This document shows positions 23,107-33,749 of a DNA stretch of 64,000 bases, in pieces. Source of the stretch: Phlebopus portentosus (taxonomy: Eukaryota > Basidiomycota > Agaricomycetes > Boletales > Boletinellaceae); assembly GCA_037892935.1 (NCBI GenBank), contig JAYXKI010000013.1, forward strand, positions 682,001 to 746,000, in the 5' to 3' direction. The notes beneath the pieces were generated by a model. It was not told where the DNA came from, searched no databases, and was given only the letters and a program-made list of their open reading frames with translations. The position numbers and the translations under genes are program-made. Each line of letters opens with the position of its first letter. The first letter of the stretch is position 1.

Positions 23107-23370
23107 GGTGAGAGTTTGAGAGAGAAGTCTGATTTTGATGGCGGCTCATGCCACGAGCCGAACTGGGCACTGTATCTCCGCCTCTCTTTTCACCCAACCA
23201 CCATTATCTTTGTCTTGTTACCATGGTCTTTGCAATTAAACTGTAACTGAGGTTATGAAGCAGATACTAACGTGTCGATGCACAAATACTCCTCTTCTTG
23301 CCTCATAAAGAATATTACAGATAAACCAAGAACAAAATACTGTACTATAGTAAGGATAAGTGACTAGACA

Positions 23371-24423
23371 TCACGGCCCTTCAGTGTCCAAGAATCTCTG
23401 CCATTGACCATCTTCAATATCGTAGCTTTCATTTTCAGCAGGAAACGTTCGATGCCTAACAGCCGCAACGTACTCAAGCACTCCGCGCTTGTGCTCTGCT
23501 TTCGCGTCAGCAAAGCGCCGTACGAACTTCGCCTTGTGCCCGTTCCAAGTTCCCATCATATCATCCCAAACCAAAACCTGTCCGTCTGTCGCAGATCCAG
23601 CTCCTATCCCAATCGTAGGTATCCGCAGCCGCTTCGATATATACTCTCCGAGTTTACTAGGCATCGCTTCCAGCACGACGGCAAAGGCTCCGGCGTCCTC
23701 GACCGCCCGAGCAGCGCGAAGTATAGAGCTTGCAGATGCAGTATCCTTCCCTTGCACCCGATAACCCGAACTAGCGACGTGTCTTTGCGGTAACAATCCG
23801 ACGTGACCCATCACAGGAATGCCCAGCCTCGTCAACCCGCGCACACTTTCCATAATTTCCTCCCCACCTTCAAGTTTGACGCCGTCTGCGCCTCCCTCCT
23901 GAATGATCCGAACAGCATTCCGTACTGTGTCTTCAGACCCAGACTGGTACGATCCGAAAGGCATATCCGCTACTAGTAATGGATTCTTGCTACCCCTTGC
24001 CACTGCTCGAATGTGATGCAACATCTCTGGCAACGTGAGTCGCGTTGTACTGTCATATCCGAGGCAAACTTGAGCAAGCGAATCTCCGACAAGCGTGATA
24101 TCGACTCCGTACGCCTCACATGCGCGCCCGGTCGGGTAGTCGTACGCTGTGACCATCGCAATCGGCGTTCCCGTCTCCTTCATCTGCTGAATGCGCTGGA
24201 TGGTCACCTTGCGCCTGGCTTATTGACAATTGATCATTAAATCCGCAACGCTGGGAACTTTGGGGCACTCACGTGCTGCATCACCCTGCTTTACGAGTTT
24301 AGATTCCTCGGGCATCGCGCTCATCGCTCTGCGTCCCATCCCTTGTGTATGACAAAGCCATCTATGTCGCCCAAATGCTGCTGCCATTGGCCTTGAACTA
24401 GAGCTGGCAGCCATCACAAACAT
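23371..24423 (-). CDS. ECM31: 3-methyl-2-oxobutanoate (ketopantoate) hydroxymethyltransferase
   Basis: Two exons, 24273-24423 and 23371-24218, with a 54-bp intron, give 332 aa. It catalyses the first committed step of pantothenate/CoA synthesis, transferring a hydroxymethyl group from methylene-tetrahydrofolate to 2-oxoisovalerate (EC 2.1.2.11). Family motifs are intact: TAYDYPTGRACEAYGVD, LVGDSLAQVCLGYDST, MPFGSYQ, GADGVKLEGG, GIPVMGHVGLLPQ, GKDTASA, EAMPSKLGEYISK and TIGIGAGSATDGQVLVWDDMMG. The first about 45 residues are Ser/Arg-rich and look like a mitochondrial presequence, as in other fungi. The start at 24423 is the first ATG giving that presequence; an in-frame ATG at 24534 is possible. 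It lies 264 bp from the GH71 gene in the same orientation with no functional link. Confidence 0.95.
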
Positions 24424-26204
24424 TTTGCAGTCGAGCGCGTCTCTGTGAAAGTTGCTTGAGGATAAAAAACGTGAAACAGCCCTGCGATCGGACCATCTCG
24501 AATTTTTGCGTTGCGCTCTTATGGGTGCGGTCACCGATGTGCTCGTAATTGAGACCGGACCGTCGGCGTCTTCCGTAACCCGAGAACTGCCCGATTGGGA
24601 ATTATATTGCCGTCGGTCGTCAGTAGGACAACGGAGGATTGCCTATTCTGGCGACCCTCAAGGCGAAGTCTTACCACCTTCAGCCAACTTTCTCCTCAGA
24701 CTACTTCGAATAATGTTTCATTCGATGATGGGTTGAGGACTGCATTGATTCAAATCTACTCTCCAACAATACACGAAACACATGTACAGTACGTCTACCA
24801 TTATGTCATCGCCTTGTCTCGCGCAAAGGAACCACGCCTCCCGTTGTTGTTCTGCCTCGCAATGATAAGGTAGTCTTCCATTTTTTTAATTCTATTTCTA
24901 TTGGCCGTCGCTGCTTGGGCGCCATACGAACTCATATGACTTTTTCTCCAAGATATTCCGTTTCGCTCGAGTATCTTTGCGGTAGAACTCATTCATACTT
25001 CAGTATTAATTGCAAATTGTCCCAATGCTCCTCTCTCCCATTTCAGAGCTGTCGCTATATAATGGGAAATGAAACTGAAATTTCATTTTCAACTTCCTGG
25101 TACCTGCTCTTCTACATCTTCTAAAGTATCTGTGAGGTCTTAGAGGGATGCTTTCAGGTACTCTAATAGGACTGTTCCCATCGATAGCAGAATTGTAGTC
25201 CTATCCTGTTACTGACACACCCTTACTACTCGACCATAAGAACGTTTACCAATAGATCCTTGCCGATAATCAGACTCACAGTGGAATCCGGAGAAACTCA
25301 GATGTCTACGTACCCTCCCTGGGCTACTATCAATACAGAATCTGGTTGAGCATCACTTGACCTTAGCACAGAGGTTGGGTTGATTACGAGGCAGCGCAAG
25401 GCAGCAACGACTCTCTCGCCCTTGGAGTCGCGAAGCTTCGGACGTATTCTGAATGTATGTACTATTGCGCTCTCAGGAAAGGCGATCATTACATTCGGAG
25501 TATCCTTTCTTGGACCAGCACGTCCGTGGAATCTTTCCATAATATTGAATACGCAGAGGCAGCTTCATGCAATGAGCTTGCACACTCATCTCCGCCGCGA
25601 TCGTATACAAACAGTTCTCCTAAGCACGAACAGGTTATTTATATACGCTCTTCCATCTTTTGGCTACTGATAGAGTTTAGGGAGGACAAATGTAAAAATC
25701 TATGAATACCGTCTCAGTACCTCCTGACAGAGTTTTGAGAGAAGATCGGACCTTTCAAATACTTTTGTTCCGGTCAGCTGCAGTTCGATCTGATCTGATT
25801 TAGGTTAAGAACCGCTAGCCGTACCTATAACCTTCACTATGGCAGACAAAGAAGTGGGAACCTCAATTCAAAGTTACCGTAGCAAGGTTTGGATTTCAGA
25901 CTATTTTCCCCTCTTACCGGCTTCGATCTCACACGAGCTTTTCGGATATTCTTCCTATTATGCCCGTTGCTACCGGTCTTGGAAACAACCCATATTCGCT
26001 TCGCCACAAGCGGAACGGAGTGAATGCAATATTTATTTTCCGGCCGCTATTCATAGTTTTCTACAGCAACCTCAGGTGGCTTTTCATTGTTTGGTGGTCT
26101 TATGATCTCCCTTTCGCCAGATTCGATGATTCATTAAGATGTTGACATCGGAAGACTACAGGAGGAACAGACATGCAGGGCCGTACATGTGGCGGACAGA
26201 TACA
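24424..26204. other. Long stretch without an assignable gene
   Basis: About 1.8 kb. The best protein-like patch is on the minus strand at 25540-25300, with RPKLRDSKGERVVAALRCLVINP and SVLIVAQGG, but no start, splice partners or family could be found. Other frames look random. The region may contain a decayed gene. Confidence 0.3.
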
Positions 26205-27190
26205 TTACAAACAGCGTTCGTATCGAGTCCTCGAAGTCAATGGAACAGAGGGAAAGGAGAGGGGGAGTATCCGTACAATCAAGGGGCGTAGTTCATAAGC
26301 GAGCAGTTGAGATGGACAGATATGAGAGATCATGATAGCCTGACAGTGACACCGGGTATATGAGTGAATAGGTGCCCTGCGTTCTACCGGGTTATTCAAC
26401 AGCTCGCTTAGAAACTCATTATGACGAGGGTGAATGACATACTTACGATCGGTCGTCATTCCTTGAACATATTGAAAATATATATTGCGCGTCAGCGATC
26501 GGGCTGCGTACAAGTTCTGTAATGCAGGCCACCCTGTGGCGGATTATCTGAGTAGGGGGTGGCGGCCGCAAGGTAAGAGTGATTTTTGGTGCGCTCGAAG
26601 TGCGTAGCAGCTATTGCTGCGAGGGGAGACGCTTCGATCATGAAGTGGCTTGCAAGTCTCTGAGTGGATGAAGCTGCAGATGTCGCGGATATCTTGGAGA
26701 AACGGATCGAGTATGACTGGGGAAGAGACAAGAGACGGCGTTCAAGCGGGCTCCTTAAATACTACTGAGTAAAACCAGCGGCAGAACTCGAATGGATGGC
26801 AAGAATCGGAAGGAGAAGAATATATTGTCCTTAAGGTAAGTTGTACTGACACAAAACGACGTCCGCCCAAATTCCATGGTGACCTGAACCCTCGTTTAGA
26901 AGAACTTCCAATGAAGGCATTAGTGGAGCCGGCCAAAGAGCATACTGGCTCGTCTGGCCTTCAGGAAGAACCCTAACTCGTGCTCAAGAAGCACTCATGC
27001 TTTAGTAAATTACCTCGATCCATGGGCTGAAATAGCCGGATGATGTCGCTGAATTCGACCCGGACCTGTATCCGGGTTGCGGTAGCATCTCATAAGTTGG
27101 AACAGATTGTTCAACAGAAGTGTGCACATTATCCGGATCTCCGAGTCTCCAGTGACCTGAAGAATAGAGCGTCAGTTCGTTACACTAATA
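26205..27190 (-). CDS. Unassigned multi-exon gene (partial model)
   Basis: I cannot name this protein. A chain of exon-like segments runs HWRLGDPDNVHTSVE, MLPQPGYRSGS and SGYFSPWIE; then, after a short intron with TTAG at about 26975, RVLPEGQTSQYALWPAPLMP, LEVLLNEGSGHHG and IWADVVLCQ; then SPLERRLLSLPQSYS and ASHFMIEASPLAAIAATHFE; then GWPALQNLYAARSLTRN and YFQYVQGMTTD. The step from SDNPPQ to GWPALQ needs one base added at the GGG of the CAGGGTGG site at about 26531-26536. The 5' end is undefined; a Lys/Arg-rich segment at 27714-27526 may be an upstream exon. The C-terminal exon in this model ends at 26205. No signal peptide or membrane helix is obvious. Confidence 0.35.
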
Positions 27191-27946
27191 GTACTATATG
27201 TCGAGCCAGTGAAAGTAATGCAAGATAGAATCATCAGTATCATCGATAAGGCGTAGGAAGGTCAATGACGAGGACTTAAAAAGTTTTAATATGTTCACTT
27301 CGAGTTTAGCCTGCGCCGACGAAAATCGCCTTTGCCGTATACATGTGATCGTGCCGAGGAAGAATTCTATGACTGCAAATGCGGATCTAGAGTGTCTGGA
27401 GCCTGCAAGCTAGAAGATTCTCTATCATTTTTACCTGTTTCTACCCAGGGAACTGACACAACCTTCGCCTTTGACTGCGTTGGTGTTCAATTATATAGCA
27501 GACTCCCTACTTGCCCGTGACAATATCAGAAGAAGCACTCGCTCTTTTTTGACGCCAGGTTCGTCTTCGAGGCTGCGAATAGTAATGAGCCGTATCGTGT
27601 GTCCATGAAGCCGAGCTTTTCCGTGACCAAACGCTTAACCAGGCGGCTCAGGATCTCAGATGAAACTTCCTTCTTTCTCGCAAGACGAGACTTCATTGCC
27701 ATTACTGAGCGCATCGTAAGCCATGGAGTTCACTAAACCGCATGGTGAAAGAAAACGAGGCCGTATCAAATTGTACACTTACAAGTTATTAGACATCATA
27801 TTGTCGCAGGGGAGGGACCCTCTGACACTTTGAACAATAATATCGGACCACCATCATTATCAAGATCAGGAAGAACACGAGATCAGATTGTTCAAATTGC
27901 TAGAACCTAGTTTTTATCTTCTTCGCTTCCGGCTACGTACTTTGAT
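27191..27946. other. Region upstream of the unassigned gene
   Basis: On the minus strand, 27714-27526 encodes a basic, helical-looking segment (LARKKEVSSEILSRLVKR then LVTEKLGF), and another frame there reads VKKERVLLLILSRASRE. Whether either belongs to the gene at 26205-27190 or to a separate small gene is unresolved. Nothing else is recognised. Confidence 0.25.
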
Positions 27947-30878
27947 TCACTGTCCGACTCTCTCACCGTCTGGATCCAATAGACCAAGGAAGCCATAAGA
28001 CCATAACTGTATGGCATCGGACTCCGTTCCCGCGGCGGAGAGACTTGAAAAGTCGACAACTGAGAAAGTATTAGTTGAATTATCGAAGGAGTAAGACCAG
28101 ACCTCCGAGAAGACGTCTGAGTATAATTGCGGTCGGTGCATTTCACACAGCTTTCTTTACTATCTAGACGTACAATCAATGGCGCCTTTGATGGAAGTCC
28201 ACAACCTCGATTGAGCATCGGATACGCTTTGGACGAAAAAAGTGGAGTTACCACACCAACTAAGCGTGATGTCGGGAGAGGGGTTTGTATCTACAGTAAC
28301 GTTAGAGCTGTTTGCGCAATAGCCGAGTTGGCGCTGAAGATCGGCAGCCATTATGCCTTGCTGCCACGACCTGGAAGGAAATTAATGAATTGACATAAAA
28401 TAGAAGGGTGAGGGTAAACCAGATGACAGTCCCATGATATGCTGCGTTGTTTAGCACTTCAATGTTCGTCGTATTGCTGTCATACGCCGGATTCGCGATA
28501 ACCATGCCGATATTCGTCAGCAAACCTGATGAACGGTCGTAATTAGTGCCCCAACGTGTTTATGTTGTAATGACCACGGACCCCGTGGATAAGGTTGCAG
28601 TACTTCCACGACACTCTGAGGAAGTTCTTGCGATACGTTATTGCCATATAGAAGATTAAATCCTAGGTCTGAATGGAGCACCTAGCGGAAGTTACTCTGA
28701 ACACCGGTAGGGTGGAAGGCAACGATGAGACAGACGCACCTGGACCGGAGAGCCATCTTCCATCAACGATAACGCATAGAAGAACTTGTTACTCGCCTCA
28801 GTTGCATTGGTGGTATCGTTGAGCAAGGCTTCGCTAAAATTCGCCTTATTTACGCGCCGTCCAGTGTCACCTTAAAGAAGGGCAATGCTTTTTCTTCCCA
28901 CACTGCCGCTATAGAGTCCGCTACGTCGGCAAGTGTTGAATTCGTGTCATAGGCAGTGCCATTCTCGAGTGTGAAATTGGGTACCGAATTGCCGATTACG
29001 CCGGCTCTCGCTGACCGAGCAGTTGCACGAAGGGAAGCCGGAACCAAAGCGGTGTTGATATCGAAGGCAATACGCCCAAACCCGGTACCTTCATTACTAT
29101 CGCGCCAGTTTTCAACAAATTGGCCAGGTCGAAAAGCAAAAGATTTGAAACTGAAGAATTTTGCGCGAAAGGAATAGCACGTTCGAGATTGTAGAATATT
29201 GTTCTGTAGAGAGCCGAGTGGCATTAGCCAGCCAACCAACTATGCACTGATTTTTTCGCACTTGTGTGTTTAATAGCTCCCCATAAGTTCCATTTTGAAG
29301 GGTCGAATTTCGTTCAAGGAACGATGGAGCACGTCCTGATCCCTGGGGGAGATCGAGGAAGAAGTGCTCTAGAGTAGGAAGAAGGAAGAGGTCTGCGCCG
29401 AACTGAGTATACGATCCTTTTTCAGGCACACAGCAAGACTCACCCGTATCAGTCATCTGGATCGTAAATTCAGTGCCATGCTTCCCTTAGAGCTAAGTGA
29501 GTCCATACCTTGTCATAAAACGGCTGGTTCCCGAGGTCGCTCCTGTTGTTACCGATATTGACCTTGGAGGATAGTATAAATGTTCGCTGAAGAATGATTA
29601 TGACAATCGCCTGCTTACCAAAGATGTAGATTATATGTTTGAGAAGGAGAATTGCGCGATGAATTCGTTGGCTTACCCAATATTTCTTCGTGGCACAGGG
29701 CGCCAGTCGTGTTAACTCTCTCGATGACTGAACCTATGGAGGCTTCTATGGCCTCTGGGGTTAAAGTTGGCATAAGAAGGCGTAGTGCGATCATGGAGTC
29801 CCTCCCAAAATTCTTTTAGAAAGCAATGAGAACAGTTACCATCAACAATAGCAATGTTAAAATCAAGGGCAGCCTACCGTCAAGAATCTCCATCCGCCGG
29901 CCACGAATGTGTCCTCATAGGTCAAGAAAGATACCTGTGCACAAGTATCGGGAGTGAGTCAAACGAAGGTAGTTTGCGTCACGCACCTGTTGAGCAATCT
30001 GACTTGTCCCATTTGCACGGCCAGTAAGAGCGGTATTAAGAGCAGAGTCATTCCCGCTTCCTTCAGGCAGGAAAAGATCTGGCGGAGACAGTCCGGTCAG
30101 GCTCGTCTCGTTCGTAAGGAAGCGCATCTGAAGTATTCCGGAGCCAGTCTCGTCCACGAGTATGTTGACCGTCGGAGGAGTATAGGTTCCATTGTTCCCA
30201 GGAGTGACATTCAATTGAGCTCCGCTGACGGCGTTCAAGTAAAACTCAGCGGTTTTGTAAGCACCCGAGCCTGTTGCATTGATCCATTGTCTGTGAAGCT
30301 GGACACTGGATGAATTATACGACGCGAGAGTGTAATTGAAGATCTCATGCATGGTTTCAGAGCCTTCGACATAATCTGCACCAATGTTCGTTCAAAGATA
30401 CTAATAACTCCGTACATCAGAGAAATCGCATACCTCTCATAGCCCGAACGGCTCCTGCGACGGTAACACCGAGCGTCGCATTTCCGGTAAAGTTAAGATT
30501 CGCTTGGATACCCACATTGTCAAAGTCGTCCGTAGTAATCTGCTGAGTGTTATTTTGAAGGGTCACTGTAAGATTACTCCCGGAAGTCGAGTTATCCAGA
30601 GACAGAAAATACGCCAGCGCTCCGGAGTTACCAGCTGACATAGCAACGACAAGTCTCTTCAACGACGATGAGCTATTGGCGCTGGTCAAAAGGACCTGGG
30701 CCGATGTCAAGTTGTCCCGAAAGAAGTAATTCTCATTGCCTCCGTGGATTACCTAGAAAGAGAAGTCCAGGGCAGCTAGCGCGAGTGTCGCGAGTAGGAG
30801 AACAGAACAACACAGAACTGGAGCAGATTTGAGGACGTCATAGTGAACTTTAGGAGTCGTCGGATATTTTACCGTCAT
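27947..30878 (-). CDS. Secreted six-hairpin-glycosidase-like (debranching-enzyme-like) protein
   Basis: At least twelve exons: 30434-30878, 29987-30375, 29878-29934, 29677-29812, 29509-29562, 29444-29456, 29248-29392, 28740-29203, 28582-28681, 28420-28525, 28174-28370 and 27947-28116, roughly 760 aa. A signal peptide (VLLLATLALAALDFS) is followed by FFRDNLTSAQVLL, LTYEDTFVAGGWRFLT, FGRDSMIALRLLMPTLTP, HFFLDLPQGSGR, FRPGQFVENWRDSNEGTGFG, LLTNIGMVIANPAYDSN, ADLQRQLGYC and EVWSYSFDN. Many N-glycosylation sites fit an extracellular protein. The GRD and ENWRDS blocks recall six-hairpin glycosidases; the exact substrate is unknown. Anomalies: an in-frame TAG at 30753-30755 right after the signal peptide, two one-base slips in the 28740-29203 exon (AAAA 29132-29135 and near 28851-28857), and an exon expected between 29677 and 29562 with no usable acceptor. 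It may be a gene with assembly errors or a young pseudogene. Confidence 0.55.
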
Positions 30879-31450
30879 TTTACAGTATATTTATATTCTG
30901 AAGACCCAGGAACAAGTGATCGGCTCTTCAGGGTCAGCTGAATCGTTCCTTCAGGACGTTTAGTCCATACGGTATACATACATTGTATTTTCTGAGCATG
31001 TGCAAATAATAATGGACGGCGGGCCAGTACGGATTTCTTATGCGCTCGGGGTCGGTCATATGAGAGGAATGTTGAGTACAAAGAAATGACAGCCTATGGA
31101 AGCAAAGACAAACGAACACGATCGCGGAAATTAAGCAATGTTCAGGTTACTACCTGCCTTAAGATATCTGATTTAAGGCTTGCTCACTCTTCATCGTTTA
31201 GTAGTCGTAGGAGGAAATAGAGCACATTCTCCTCGGAAGTCACAGGGTACGGAAGCACTGAAGGATGACTGAAGATGATGACGGTCCTGAGTTAGTCTCG
31301 GGCTCGGGAAAACGTCCGCATCTTTCTACCAGAGATTAATCATTATGCAGGCAGTGAAGATGCGGTCAAAAGCGCACCAAGGAGCCACATTTATGCTAGC
31401 TAGCTCTCAACAGGAAAGAAAAATGAGTCTAAAGCAAAGCATCACAGTCC
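30879..31450. other. Spacer between the glycosidase-like gene and LSM4
   Basis: About 570 bp, the promoter side of the minus-strand glycosidase-like gene and 3' side of LSM4. No gene or clear motif is seen. Confidence 0.35.
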
Positions 31451-32008
31451 TCACATCCCGCGACCGCGACCTCTTCCACCACGCACTGGCCCGCCTCGAG
31501 CACCACCACGACCTGGATCATCCTCATCAGGAAAGGCCGTAGTGACAATGCAAAGGAACATACCTCGTGTAGGTGCTCCCCTTCCGCCACGAGCACCGCC
31601 GCCTGCTCCTCCTCGGGAACCCTTGTTCGCTTCACGCGTGCGATTCTGCTCTTCCTTGACCTCGTCAAGCAGTTTGTCTGGTATACGTAGGTACTTGATT
31701 GTGCTTCCGCGAATATAACATTCTTTGAGCTTCCAGAATCGGTCGGCATCTGCAGAGGTTTGATACACCTCGCGTAGAGTTATGTTCATGAAGTTATCAC
31801 AGTTGACGAGATGTCCGTTGAAAGTCTCGCCATTTTTGAGCTCAACCAACTGGAATAATATTAGGGCGTGTTCTTCTCTCTGGCATGAAGAGGTAAAGAA
31901 TGTTTACCATCGGCCGATTTTGAGCTGCATTCAGGAGAGATAAGGGAAGCTAAACATTCCTGAAATTAGTTCAGTATCTGCGTATACATTGGATAATTTC
32001 CATACCAT
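31451..32008 (-). CDS. LSM4: U6 snRNA-associated Sm-like protein LSm4
   Basis: Four exons, 32006-32008 (the ATG alone), 31908-31949, 31564-31849 and 31451-31512, give 130 aa. The Sm fold is complete: [41 protein letters not shown] (Sm1), then [20 protein letters not shown] (Sm2), followed by the RGG-rich tail typical of LSm4 ([17 protein letters not shown]). LSm4 is part of the LSm1-7 ring in mRNA decapping and the LSm2-8 ring on U6 snRNA. The start codon forms its own 3-nt exon, a conserved-looking arrangement but one gene callers often miss. The last intron (31513-31563, 51 bp) could also be read through in frame; splicing gives the more family-like tail. Confidence 0.93.
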
Positions 32009-32201
32009 TTTCGTGTTGTTGTTATGATGGCGTCGGCGTCAAGACCAAGGGCGAAGAGGCGTCGTCAGCGTCGCGGTGGCCGCATACCACGTGACTTCAA
32101 TTAGCACGGGTCCCGAGCGCGTTGTCCTTACCACCAATCACCATACAACACTCTCGGCGCCGTTCTTTCGCTGTTACGTCGCCACACATTGACCACGCGC
32201 A
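32009..32201. promoter_or_regulatory. Divergent promoter of LSM4 and ERV2
   Basis: A 193-bp spacer separates the start codons of two genes transcribed away from each other. It must hold both promoters. GC-rich blocks (GGCGTCGGCGTC, CGTCAGCGTCGCGGTGGCCG) and a CACGTGACT E-box-like site at about 32089-32097 are visible. Confidence 0.5.
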
Positions 32202-33343
32202 ATGCTACCAGGCAGGTTTACGAGGACGTTTGTCCTCGTCGTTCTTGCTCTCATCATCCTCACTTCTTTGCTCATGTTCCATGAGCCAACACGAAAAACG
32301 TACTTCGATCCATTCACTGGTTACCTATTTGATAGCGATGGTGTCCAGGAAGATTTTGTGCGCGCTCGTCCTGTCCCTGTACGGCCTCCTATACGACCGC
32401 CAGTGAGACCTCCAGCATTGCAGGAAACTGTTGTAGAACAGGCGAAAGAACTTCAGGGCGTTCATGGCGGCGTTATTATTGGGAAACTCGGAAACGAGAC
32501 TGCAAAGTACGTCTACCTTGGATGCAGTATTCTTTCACCATCTAATGCGTCTTATGTGCTTCAAAGGCAGGCGCTGGGACGAGCGACTTGGAAACTTTTG
32601 TGAGCTTTCTATTCGCAACATGCGGTTACAGTGACTCGGAAAGCGGAGCATACCAAACCTGGGGATATCATAGTTTCCGGCTTAGTGACGGCCTGCGCGT
32701 CTAGAATGCAAAGATGCGGCAGCCGTATCGATTGGAAACTTGTTATCTTCATTACCCAGAAGTTGCTATACGCATCTTACGAGTCAGAGTAACTGCATGA
32801 ACTATCACGGATATTTCTAACTAATGGTTAGGCACACCATGACGCTTCGATTTCCCGAGGTCAGCTCCTTTGTGACCTGGTTTGAATCTTCCTTAACTGA
32901 TGTATCTGTCCATCAGAATCCGACAGAAGATGAGCGAAATGCCCTCGAGTCGTACTTCCATCTCCTGTCGCGACTATACCCGTGCGGCGAATGTGCCGCA
33001 GAGTTCCAAAACTTCTGCAGAAGTATCCTCCTCAGGTGCGCTTGCTCATTTGACATTTTTCTATCAATGATTATTCACAACATTCACATTCGACCGGTTT
33101 ACGCTTGTTGCATGCTAGACTTCTTCCCGACGTGCTGCTGCGCTCTGGCTATGCCATCTACACAACCAAGTGAACAAGCGGCTTAAGAAAGACGAGTTCG
33201 ACTGCGCACATCTTGACGAGACGTACGATTGCGGGTGCGGAGATGCACCGATCATGGAAAAGCCCGAAGGTGGTAAAAAGATAGTCCAGGAAGGAGAGAG
33301 GGACGAATTGACGGGGGCGGCGATTATTAAAGGCGGAAGATGA
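32202..33343 (+). CDS. ERV2: FAD-linked sulfhydryl oxidase, ERV/ALR family (Erv2-like)
   Basis: Exons 32202-32506, 32567-32599, 32832-32859, 32917-33035 and 33119-33343 give about 236 aa. An N-terminal signal anchor (FVLVVLALIILTSLLMF) precedes a Pro/Arg linker and the Erv fold: LGRATWKLLHTMTLRFPE, RLYPCGECAAEFQ (redox CxxC), a WLC-HLHNQVNKRL helix and the CAHLDETYDCGCG tail. It should use FAD to pass electrons from thiols to oxygen, making disulfides in the ER; the membrane anchor fits Erv2 rather than mitochondrial Erv1. In exon 4 the frame slips at AAAA 33008-33011; one added A turns the reading into QKLLQKYPPQTSSRRAAALW, as the fold requires. Intron 2 (232 bp) is unusually long for this locus. 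Confidence 0.9.
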
Positions 33344-33749
33344 CAAAGTCCAAGTTTTTTTTTCTTTCTTCCTCTTATGTTTTATACCAAGGATGTCGCA
33401 TTTTCTTCTTCACCTCTTTGGGTTTTCAGATCGTCATTTCTCATGGAAAGACACAACAAATCTCTGCTCATTTCACTTCTATCTATTCAGTTACTTATTG
33501 AAGCTCCAAGCTGTGCAGGATGAGCCGTTTCAAGTTTCATGCGAGCTGACTGTTCTCAAGTCATTCTGCGCTTATGCCGTAAGCGTGTATCATCATCTTG
33601 TCGGAAAGTGATGTCTAGATAACAAGAAAGATCTTTGAGAACTATTACAAGAGTGCAAGACAGATAGAGCTAAGCGTTCCAGACAGAAGGCCGTGCGTCT
33701 AGGGACGCGTGTATATTCTTGAATCCGATCAATCATTTTCAAGGCATGT
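33344..33749. other. Spacer between convergent ERV2 and AsnRS genes
   Basis: About 400 bp of AT-rich 3' flanks of two convergent genes. No gene is seen; a frame at 33393-33611 has a random, Phe/Leu/Ser-rich composition. Confidence 0.4.

Noticed and set aside
24452..24736. Plus-strand ORF opposite the panB/ECM31 5' region
   Set aside because: It overlaps the promoter and antisense side of a certain gene, with no protein-like motif.
31429..31749. Alternative-frame ORF overlapping LSM4
   Set aside because: A shadow of the RGG-encoding region of LSM4 in another frame.
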